11,393 bases of DNA, taken from Planctomycetota bacterium (GTDB lineage: Bacteria; Planctomycetota; Phycisphaerae; Sedimentisphaerales; UBA12454). This document shows positions 1 through 5,777 of the stretch, piece after piece. The stretch lies in the NCBI GenBank assembly GCA_018828825.1, contig JAHJUV010000102.1, positions 1 through 11,393 of the forward strand, in the 5' to 3' direction. Below the pieces are notes generated by a model. It ran no database searches and was not told the origin of the DNA. It saw only the letters and a list, made by a program, of their open reading frames with translations. Position 1 is the stretch's first letter, and each line of letters begins with the position of its first letter. Made by a program: the position numbers and the translations under genes.

Positions 1-87
1 AGAGGACACAGAGATATGAAATTTTATACTGTGTTAATCCGTGTAAATCCGTGTCTAATTTTATCGCCGTGTTAATCTGTGTCTTAA
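1..87. repeat. Degenerate short-repeat tract (GTGTTAATCYGTGT type)
   Basis: The tract holds iterated, imperfect units: AGAGGACACAGAG at 1-13, GTGTTAATCCGTGTAAATCC at 31-50 followed by GTGTCTAA at 51-58, and GTGTTAATCTGTGTCTTAA at 69-87. Each is built from GTGT and TAATCYGTGT words. A partial word, AATCTGTGTTTT, recurs at 1008-1019 upstream of the dehydratase gene. The last unit covers the acyl carrier protein stop codon (84-86), so the repeat reaches the final codons of that gene. From memory, similar CACAGAT/CACGGATT-type tracts occur between genes in many environmental bacterial genomes, which suggests a dispersed non-coding repeat. I see no clear intrinsic terminator or ORF here. The tract may continue beyond the left window edge. 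Confidence 0.6.
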
Positions 88-482
88 CCAGCCGCATTAA
101 GCTTGTTGTCAACGAAATCGACAAGTGCCTCGACGGTAAACAAATCGCCTATTTTATTGACACTCGGGTCTTCGGCAAACGCTGAAAGGTCGCTGTGCGG
201 CATACGTTTCTTCAACTCGTCCAGTCCCTTGGGAGTGAGCTTTCCATTGCTGACGTATTCTGCGGTGCTTAAAAGGCTTTCAGCGGGAAAGAGTTCTTCT
301 CTTGGTATTTTAATTCCAAACGCTTTTTCCATACGGAAAACGATATCGAGAAAATCGATGCTTTCTGCGCCGAGGTCCGCCATCAAAGTGGCGTCCGGCT
401 TAACTTCTTCGTCGTCAACTCCGAGAGCATCGACAAGTACGCCCTGAATTTCCTTTAAAATCTCATCCCGCGTCATAGCCAT
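84..482 (-). CDS. Acyl carrier protein with an internal insertion
   Basis: A 132-residue phosphopantetheine-binding carrier protein that would hold acyl chains as thioesters for a cytoplasmic fatty-acid-like pathway. The core motif is DLGAESIDFLDIV, with Ser41 as the expected attachment site, followed by the helix FRMEKAFGIKIP (49-60). Canonical ACPs are about 80 residues. Here roughly 45 extra residues (about 66-112) separate the core from FTVEALVDFVDNKL (115-128), which resembles the final ACP helix. The ATG at 482 is preferred over the in-frame ATG at 476 because GGAGG (491-495 on the complement) lies 8 bases upstream of it. The dehydratase gene sits 28 bases upstream on the same strand, so the two are probably one operon. 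The acyl substrate is unknown. It could serve a specialised lipid pathway rather than bulk fatty-acid synthesis. Confidence 0.88.
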   Translation of the reverse strand: MAMTRDEILKEIQGVLVDALGVDDEEVKPDATLMADLGAESIDFLDIVFRMEKAFGIKIPREELFPAESLLSTAEYVSNGKLTPKGLDELKKRMPHSDLSAFAEDPSVNKIGDLFTVEALVDFVDNKLNAAG

Positions 483-510
483 AAAATAAACCTCCGAAAA
501 ATATAATCCT

Positions 511-984
511 TTAACTGCCGGGGCGTAAGAGCTTCCAGCGTTTCTTTAAGCTTTCAATTATATAGGCATCTTCGATTGCAAGTTTCGAATCCTTCTCGGC
601 AAGGTTAAAGTGTCTCAAACTGAACCTTGCATCAACGATAGGCTCTCCGTTGCAGGTGCCTGTTCCTGAAAAGGAACTTATATTTTCTTCAATATCCTTT
701 GCCGTTACGGTGTACTGAATAGTTGCGCCTGGAGCGGCAAAGCTTTTATATTTTACATTTTTTGCCTGCCCAAGCAACACCATACTGTGGGCAAAATTTT
801 CATTTTCCCTTACCAGCCAGCAGGCCGATTCTATCAGTCCCTGCAGCAGAAAAACACCCGGCAGAACGGGAAAGGCCGGGAAATGGTCCCCGAGGTATTC
901 CTCAGAAAGAGATACATTCTTGACAGAGGTTATCTCTTTACCGGACACTATTTTAACTATTTTATCAACCAATATGAATTTCAT
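511..984 (-). CDS. FabZ-like hotdog-fold 3-hydroxyacyl-ACP dehydratase family protein
   Basis: A 157-residue single-hotdog protein. The family dehydrates 3-hydroxyacyl-ACP to trans-2-enoyl-ACP. The active-site helix region reads DHFPAFPVLPGVFLLQ (33-48), then GLIESACWL. His34 matches the FabZ catalytic His. The position 14 residues later, where FabZ has the catalytic Glu, is Gln48 (codon CAG at 841-843 on the complement). A Glu appears at 52, where FabZ usually has Gln. The protein may therefore be a changed enzyme or a binding or thioesterase-like relative. A basic tail (about 130-157, ending KKRWKLLRPGS) follows the fold. The ATG at 984 gives a normal family N-terminus, but no Shine-Dalgarno sequence is visible before it. 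It sits 28 bases before the ACP gene, which supports ACP-bound substrates. It is probably cytoplasmic, since no signal peptide is seen. Confidence 0.82.
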   Translation of the reverse strand: MKFILVDKIVKIVSGKEITSVKNVSLSEEYLGDHFPAFPVLPGVFLLQGLIESACWLVRENENFAHSMVLLGQAKNVKYKSFAAPGATIQYTVTAKDIEENISSFSGTGTCNGEPIVDARFSLRHFNLAEKDSKLAIEDAYIIESLKKRWKLLRPGS

Positions 985-1078
985 AGTTTGGCGTATTGTA
1001 GTGATTAAATCTGTGTTTTCCAGCTTTTTTTCGGCAATTCAGGAGATGACGGATGAATTGAGATTAGGGATGTTTTTA

Positions 1079-1107
1079 TTGCAAAACCACATTTTTTGGG
1101 TTATATT
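1079..1107 (+). promoter_or_regulatory. Candidate sigma70-type promoter of the acetyltransferase gene
   Basis: TTGCAA at 1079-1084 (4 of 6 matches to the -35 consensus) and TATATT at 1102-1107 (5 of 6 for -10) are separated by 17 bases. The start site would fall near 1113-1115, on or just before the ATG at 1115, so the transcript would be leaderless or nearly so. This fits the lack of a spaced Shine-Dalgarno sequence. It is a prediction from the sequence only. Confidence 0.35.
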
Positions 1108-1114
1108 TTGCGGG

Positions 1115-1570
1115 ATGAAGACACAAAACGCCACGGTTAACGATGTTGAAACCATATATTCGCTGATAAGCCATTATGCGCAGTTCGACAAGATGCTGTT
1201 CCGGTCAAAGGCTTATATCTTCGACAATCTGCAAATGTTCAGCGTTGCAGAAATTGATGGGAAAGTTGTCGGCTGCTGCGCTTTGCAGGTAATATGGGCC
1301 GATTTGGCGGAGATAAAGTCGCTGGCCGTGGCCGATGAGTACCAGAATAAAGGAATCGGCAAGGCATTGGTAGAAAAGGCCGTCGAACAGGCCAAAAATC
1401 TCGGCGTTAAAAAGGTTTTTGCGCTGACTCTCGAACCGGCGTTTTTTGAAAAACACGGCTTTGCAATTGTGAACAAAAAGACGCTTCCGATGAAGGTCTG
1501 GAGCGATTGTGCCAAATGTACCAAACAGGATAACTGTGACGAAACAGCAGTAGAGAAAACACTCGTATAG
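1115..1570 (+). CDS. GNAT N-acetyltransferase, ArgA-like (N-acetylglutamate synthase type)
   Basis: A 151-residue single-domain GNAT enzyme that would transfer acetyl from acetyl-CoA to an amine. The acetyl-CoA loop is visible as QNKGIG (77-82) after LAEIKSLAVADEY, matching the QxxGxG motif. The C-terminal KVWSDCAKC and CDETAV segments match the short stand-alone ArgA-like family (COG1246 type) used in some bacteria for the first step of arginine synthesis. Glutamate as the substrate is likely but unproven. Cys132, Cys135 and Cys141 form a CxxC-x5-C cluster typical of that family. The frame is open upstream to an ATG at 920, but that stretch overlaps the dehydratase gene on the other strand and is not GNAT-like. 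The ATG at 1115 starts the domain properly. The gene stands alone, divergent from the dehydratase gene and convergent with the permease gene, and no other arginine gene is in view. Confidence 0.85.
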   Translation: MKTQNATVNDVETIYSLISHYAQFDKMLFRSKAYIFDNLQMFSVAEIDGKVVGCCALQVIWADLAEIKSLAVADEYQNKGIGKALVEKAVEQAKNLGVKKVFALTLEPAFFEKHGFAIVNKKTLPMKVWSDCAKCTKQDNCDETAVEKTLV

Positions 1571-1582
1571 CGTAGAAAGGTT

Positions 1583-1635
1583 GCGAAGCTCGTTTCGTCC
1601 ATCGTCTTACGTATAACGTAACCGAAACGAGTCGC
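1583..1635. terminator. Nested inverted repeat between convergent genes; possible bidirectional terminator
   Basis: CTCGTTTCG at 1589-1597 pairs perfectly with CGAAACGAG at 1623-1631. The stem can be lengthened by GCGA (1583-1586) with TCGC (1632-1635) if AG at 1587-1588 bulges out. Inside the loop, TTACG (1607-1611) pairs with CGTAA (1617-1621) around a 5-base loop. The structure sits between the stop of the acetyltransferase (1570) and the stop of the permease (1662). No T-run follows the stem on either strand, so it is not a textbook intrinsic terminator. It could instead be a REP-like intergenic palindrome. Confidence 0.4.
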
Positions 1636-1646
1636 GTAACCGTAAC
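1617..1646. repeat. Three CGTAAC direct repeats
   Basis: CGTAAC occurs at 1617-1622, 1635-1640 and 1641-1646, the last two in direct tandem. The first copy overlaps the inner hairpin arm of the neighbouring inverted repeat. The copies are too short to classify. They may be part of the same dispersed intergenic element or a protein-binding site. Confidence 0.4.
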
Positions 1647-1661
1647 CGATAGACGTAATTT

Positions 1662-2630
1662 TTACCCGACCTGTTTTCTTTCAAACAAGGCGATTGAGAG
1701 CAGGATAAAGGCTGTAGTATAAATCAAGCCATAAATACCGCAGGATATAATATAGCTGGATGTAATTTTTACCCCTTCTTCGTATATGGCATCACTTATC
1801 CAGAATACCTGAAGGCTTGGGATGATTATTTTACCTATTTTAGCCCATAAGTGGGTATCGGCGAGTCGGCCGAAAACGTAATCGCTCACGAGCCCCAGCA
1901 AAAACAGTCCTACGCAGCAGCTTAATGTAACAAGTACATTAAACCGGGTCGAAAACATTATCGCAGCGGCTGAAATGATAAAAAGCGCTATCAAAAGTAG
2001 TATCGAGGCATAAACATCAAACGCATTAATCCCATTTTCAACGGGATTGAACTTCCAATCACGGTCTATAAACGCAAGAAAGAAGATAGAAATGGTCGCG
2101 AAAATGGAAACCAATATTATGGCGGTGGAAGTAAATTTGAAATCGTAAGAGTAGTTTAGAAAAGCAGTTATGATTACAGAAAGTCCTATTGTAATTCCTG
2201 CCCAAGTCAACACTGTAACGTCATGGGTGTCCGAGGCTGTTGACAAAACACCATGCCTGATAGACATAAGCAGGGCTATCGTAAGGATGTAATGGGCAAG
2301 GACTACGGCGAAAATAATGCCGAAAAACTTACCTAAAATGAAAATAAACCTCGGAACAGGCTTTGAGAGGGTGGTAATAATGGTTTTTGTTTCAATTTCC
2401 TCGGTAATTGCCGCTGAAGCGGAAAAAATTGAAATGAACAACCCGGCAATAAAGAGCGTAGATAAGCCTATCTCGCGTAAAAACTTATTGTCGTCGTCCA
2501 TTGAGTACATTGTGAGCGACGGACTTATAATAAACAGAAACACGGCCGCGGTGATGATAATCGCGTAAATCGGCTGTCTGACTATTTCTACGAAGGTGTT
2601 TTTAATAATTGAATAAAGTTTATAAAACAT
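1662..2630 (-). CDS. ABC-2 type transporter permease (GldF/NosY-like)
   Basis: A 322-residue polytopic membrane protein with about eight hydrophobic segments (roughly 20-41, 57-78, 97-121, 143-160, 168-188, 207-226, 232-253 and 292-316). It has no nucleotide-binding domain, so it would need a separate ABC ATPase. Between the second and third membrane segments lies EEIETKTIITTLSKPVPRF, then ILGK (97-101). This is the cytoplasmic coupling-helix region typical of ABC-2 permeases. The same region of the permease starting at 10256 reads DIKHKQIYTVITKPIRRF, then ELILGK, so the two are homologous. No ATPase gene adjoins it on its own strand. The ABC ATPase at 9037-10263 is a candidate partner. It starts at ATG 2630 with only a weak purine-rich stretch (GGAAAA) upstream. 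The substrate is unknown. Confidence 0.85.
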   Translation of the reverse strand: MFYKLYSIIKNTFVEIVRQPIYAIIITAAVFLFIISPSLTMYSMDDDNKFLREIGLSTLFIAGLFISIFSASAAITEEIETKTIITTLSKPVPRFIFILGKFFGIIFAVVLAHYILTIALLMSIRHGVLSTASDTHDVTVLTWAGITIGLSVIITAFLNYSYDFKFTSTAIILVSIFATISIFFLAFIDRDWKFNPVENGINAFDVYASILLLIALFIISAAAIMFSTRFNVLVTLSCCVGLFLLGLVSDYVFGRLADTHLWAKIGKIIIPSLQVFWISDAIYEEGVKITSSYIISCGIYGLIYTTAFILLSIALFERKQVG

Positions 2631-2671
2631 ATTATTTTTCCATTAACAGTTTACGGCAAAAGGCTTATCTA

Positions 2672-2677
2672 ATTATA
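2672..2677 (-). promoter_or_regulatory. Candidate -10 box for the minus-strand permease
   Basis: The complement of 2672-2677 reads TATAAT, a perfect -10 hexamer, 41 bases upstream of the permease start at 2630. A transcript would have a leader of about 35 bases. No good -35 hexamer lies at 16-18 bases, so the call rests on the -10 alone. Its upstream part overlaps the candidate plus-strand promoter at 2694-2721, which would allow opposing control of the two units. Confidence 0.35.
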
Positions 2678-2693
2678 CTACCGCCTTTTATGC

Positions 2694-2721
2694 TTGTAGT
2701 AAAGCAACTTTATTGTATACT
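2694..2721 (+). promoter_or_regulatory. Candidate promoter of the SPFH/P-type ATPase/ABC gene run
   Basis: TTGTAG (2694-2699) and TATACT (2716-2721; 5 of 6 to the -10 consensus) are separated by 16 bases. The start site would be near 2728, giving a leader of about 47 bases before the ATG at 2775. The -35 match is weak (3 of 6). It is the best-placed plus-strand candidate in the 144-base divergent region upstream of the six co-directional genes. Confidence 0.4.
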
Positions 2722-2774
2722 TTGGGCGCAAATATGAGTTCAGAAAATTTTGATTTAAGGATAAACAAGAGATA

Positions 2775-4823
2775 ATGGTACAGACAGAGCACAAAAAGGC
2801 AGCCTATGTTTGTCTGACGGCACTTATATTAAGTGTTATATTCTTTCCGGCCTGTTTTATCCTGAGCAAAGTTACAGGGGTGTATGCGTTATTTGTCTTG
2901 AGCTGGCAAATCCTTGGGGCGGTCTTGATATGGGCGGTTCTGGCTATACAGTTTTATCAAAAAGCCCTGGCGGAGCAGGAAAGGCTTGACCTTGCGCAGC
3001 TTGCCCAAAGCAGCGGCGGCGATACTATATTTGAGGCGCAAAAGACAAGTTCGGAGCTTTTCGCAGTTGCACAGAACAGGCTGATAATTTTCGAAAAATG
3101 GTTTCTTCCAACTTTTTCGGTATTTATTGCAGTATATCAGATAGTTATCGGGGCACATCTTTTAAGAATAACCATCAAGGGCCAAATCAGCGGGGAAATG
3201 AAATTTTTGCTTCTCGGAGCAGTTCTTGCGTCGGCGATAGCGTTTGTGAGCTTTTTGTTTTCGCTCTATGCGACCGGCCTATCAAGTCAGGAGAAGTGGC
3301 GGCCTTTAAAAGCAGGTGGCAGTTATTTTCTGGCGACTACGATTTTGTCCTTTATATGTGCGGCTGGGATGGCATTTGCACAGTTTAAAATCCAGATAGT
3401 TTTGACGGTTCTTAACTGGGTTGTGCCAAGTGTTATTATACTTGTGGGATGTGAGACGGCATTAAACTTTATATTCGATATATATAGACCACGGATAAAA
3501 GGACAATACAGCAGCGCCGCTTTCGACAGCAGGCTTTTGGGAATAATCGCCGCACCGCATAATATCCTTAAAACCGTCGCAAACGTTATAGACTATCAGT
3601 TCGGCTTTAAGGTCTCTCATACGTGGTTCTATCAAATAGTCGAACAGGCAGTAGTACCCCTGATACTCGTTTCAGCGGTTATTCTTTATCTTTTAAGTTG
3701 TGTTGTAATTATCAATCCCGATTCAGAAGCGATAATCGAAAGGTTTGGTTCGCCGCTGAATTCACAGGGTAATGTAAGACTCGCAGAGCCGGGAATTACG
3801 TTCAAGCTGCCATGGCCTTTTGGAATCACAAGGGAATTTCCGGCAAAGCAAATGCAGGAAATATATATAGGTTATGTACCGCTTGAAGACGAGGATGTGC
3901 AGGGTCAAAGACAGCCGCTATTATGGAACAGAGAACATTACAAAGAGGAATACAATCTTTTAGTTGCAACAGAAAGCATAAATTCACAGGAAAAAGGCGC
4001 TGTGCCGGTAAGTATTATAAGAGGGGCGATTCCTGTGCAGTACAGGGTTGTTGACCTTTATAAGTATCTTTATAATCACGCCGATAGCAAAGAGGTTTTA
4101 AAAGCAGTTTGCTATCGTGAGGTGGTGAAATTTGTAGCCGGGGCCAGAATTGAACCTGAATCCGAATCCGGCAACCCCGAAGGGAGTCTGCTCGGAGCAG
4201 GCAGGGCAAAGGCTTCCGTGGAAGTTGCCAAAAATATTCAACAGCGAGCCGATGAGCTCGGACTTGGCGTTGAGATAGCGTTTATGGGATTCGAGGGTTT
4301 TCATCCGCCGCCGCAGGTTGCCCAGGATTTTCAGGCGGTAACAGGGGCCGTTCAGAAAAAACAGGCGGTGATACTGGAAGCGATAGCACAGAGAGACAGG
4401 ATATTTACCGGAAATGTCGGTTCAGTCAAACAGGCCGAGAAACTATACGAACTGGCGACCAGATATATGCAATCGCAGCAGAAAGGCAAAGAACACGAAG
4501 AATTGAAACTCCAGCTTGACAAAGCATTTACGGAAGCAAGCGGCGAAATTTTCGCCAAACTCAGAGAGGCTAAGAGCTACTCTTTCGAAAAATCAATACT
4601 GGCAAAGGCCGCCGGCGAGAGGTTCAGTCAGCAATTACAGGCATATAGGGCGTCTCCGAGGATTTATAAGCATGAACTCAAAATGAATATGCTGGAGGAG
4701 ACGCTGGAAAAAATAAGAAAATATATCATTATCTCGGACAGTGATTCGGAAGTAACAATTGTAGATTTGCAGGAAAAACTTGTGCCGAGTCTCTATGACA
4801 TTGAGCCGGTCAAAGGGCAGTAA
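2775..4823 (+). CDS. Polytopic membrane protein with C-terminal SPFH/Band 7 domain, HflK-like
   Basis: A 682-residue protein in two parts. Residues 1-313 hold about seven membrane segments (roughly 11-31, 37-59, 108-130, 142-166, 184-204, 207-232 and 290-313). From about 311 a Band 7/SPFH domain begins (NPDSEAIIERFG, then EPGITFKLPWPFG). It continues to the HflK-like stretch GFHPPPQVAQDFQAV (508-522). A charged, probably coiled-coil region follows (about 525-650), with YRASPRIYKHELK and IRKYII resembling the HflK C-terminus. Typical HflK has one membrane segment and about 400 residues, so the N-terminal bundle is extra. SPFH proteins form large ring or cage assemblies at membranes. Start: AAGGA at 2757-2761 is 13 bases before the ATG, which is rather far. 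The HflC-type gene follows after 46 bases, matching the hflK-hflC order. The role of the membrane bundle is unknown. Confidence 0.85.
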   Translation: MVQTEHKKAAYVCLTALILSVIFFPACFILSKVTGVYALFVLSWQILGAVLIWAVLAIQFYQKALAEQERLDLAQLAQSSGGDTIFEAQKTSSELFAVAQNRLIIFEKWFLPTFSVFIAVYQIVIGAHLLRITIKGQISGEMKFLLLGAVLASAIAFVSFLFSLYATGLSSQEKWRPLKAGGSYFLATTILSFICAAGMAFAQFKIQIVLTVLNWVVPSVIILVGCETALNFIFDIYRPRIKGQYSSAAFDSRLLGIIAAPHNILKTVANVIDYQFGFKVSHTWFYQIVEQAVVPLILVSAVILYLLSCVVIINPDSEAIIERFGSPLNSQGNVRLAEPGITFKLPWPFGITREFPAKQMQEIYIGYVPLEDEDVQGQRQPLLWNREHYKEEYNLLVATESINSQEKGAVPVSIIRGAIPVQYRVVDLYKYLYNHADSKEVLKAVCYREVVKFVAGARIEPESESGNPEGSLLGAGRAKASVEVAKNIQQRADELGLGVEIAFMGFEGFHPPPQVAQDFQAVTGAVQKKQAVILEAIAQRDRIFTGNVGSVKQAEKLYELATRYMQSQQKGKEHEELKLQLDKAFTEASGEIFAKLREAKSYSFEKSILAKAAGERFSQQLQAYRASPRIYKHELKMNMLEETLEKIRKYIIISDSDSEVTIVDLQEKLVPSLYDIEPVKGQ

Positions 4824-4869
4824 AAAAATATCGAATAGTAAAGTTGACGAAATTTAAGGGCAAATAGAA

Positions 4870-5760
4870 ATGAAAAATTTTGCGGTAATACTTTTAGTAA
4901 TATTAATTGTCGCGGTGATGACACTCTATCTTGTTTCATTTCAGGTGCGGCAGACGGAAACGGCACTGGTTCTTACCTTCGGCAAGCCTACGCGGTCGGA
5001 AACCCAACCGGGCTGGAAGTGGAAGTGGCCCGCCCCGATTCAGACATTGGTCAAGTACGATTCAAGGCAAATACTCTTTGAGGGTCTGGAAGAGGAAACG
5101 GTTACAAAGGGCGGAGAGCCGATAATTGTTCAAACCTATATTATATGGCGAATCGCCGAGCCGAAAAAGTTCCGTGAGGCAGTGCGGGATGTACCGGGGG
5201 CTGAAAAACTGCTTAAAAGCAGGCTGCGTGATGTGCAGAATAAAGTTGTCGGCAAACATTATTTCAGCGAATTTGTGAATACCGACAGAGGGCAGATAAA
5301 ATTCGGCGAAATCGAAAAAGAAATGGCTCAGCAGATCAACGAACCGGTAAAAGAAGCTTACGGCATAAAGGTCGAAGCAGTTGGAGTAAAGATGCTTAAG
5401 GTGAGCGAAAAGGTAACGGAAGACGTCTTTGCCAGGATGAAAGCCGACAGGAGACGAAAAGCTGAAGCGACATTGGCACAGGGCAGCGCCGAGGCGACCA
5501 AGATAAGAAGCGACGCCGATTCGAAAATTACCGAGCTTATGGCAGCGACCGAAGCCAGGGCAAAAGCTATTCGCGGCTCGGGTGATGCCGAGGCGGCACA
5601 ATATTATAAAATGCTCGAAGCGGACCCGGAATTCGCGATGTTTCTGCGTGAAATTGAGACTCTCAAGAAGACCCTTAAGGAAAGAACGACCGTAGTTTTG
5701 CCCGCTGACGCCGAACCGTTCAAACTGCTTAAGGAAATGCCGAAAATTGAGCCTAAATAA
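4870..5760 (+). CDS. hflC: HflC-type SPFH/Band 7 membrane protein
   Basis: A 296-residue protein with one N-terminal membrane anchor (about 4-24), then a Band 7 domain (QTETALVLTFGKP at 28-40). An Ala/Glu/Lys-rich helix follows (about 188-250) containing MKADRRRKAEATLAQG and EARAKAIRGSGDAEAAQYY, the hallmark of HflC. Length is close to the family norm of about 300. In E. coli, HflC pairs with HflK in a cage that encloses the FtsH protease and limits its access to membrane substrates. FtsH is not encoded in this window. AAGGG at 4856-4860 lies 9 bases before the ATG. It sits 46 bases after the polytopic SPFH gene and 17 before the next HflK-like gene, so it could pair with either HflK-like product. 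The domain is most likely on the periplasmic side, as in E. coli HflC, but this is inferred. Confidence 0.9.
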   Translation: MKNFAVILLVILIVAVMTLYLVSFQVRQTETALVLTFGKPTRSETQPGWKWKWPAPIQTLVKYDSRQILFEGLEEETVTKGGEPIIVQTYIIWRIAEPKKFREAVRDVPGAEKLLKSRLRDVQNKVVGKHYFSEFVNTDRGQIKFGEIEKEMAQQINEPVKEAYGIKVEAVGVKMLKVSEKVTEDVFARMKADRRRKAEATLAQGSAEATKIRSDADSKITELMAATEARAKAIRGSGDAEAAQYYKMLEADPEFAMFLREIETLKKTLKERTTVVLPADAEPFKLLKEMPKIEPK

Positions 5761-5777
5761 AAGGACCGAGATATAAA

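Noticed and set aside
1..87. CRISPR array at the left edge
   Set aside because: The units are short, degenerate and unevenly spaced, with no constant repeat and unique-spacer pattern and no cas gene nearby.
920..1114. N-terminal extension of the acetyltransferase reading frame back to ATG 920
   Set aside because: It overlaps the start of the dehydratase gene on the opposite strand, its residues are not GNAT-like, and the domain begins cleanly at ATG 1115.
4844..4849. TTGACG as an internal -35 element before the HflC-type gene
   Set aside because: No acceptable -10 hexamer lies 15-19 bases downstream, and the start site would fall past the ATG at 4870.
5062..5601. Open minus-strand frame of 179 codons opposite the HflC-type gene
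   Set aside because: It is antisense to a well-conserved gene, and its composition (Cys, Phe, Tyr rich) is typical of a shadow frame.
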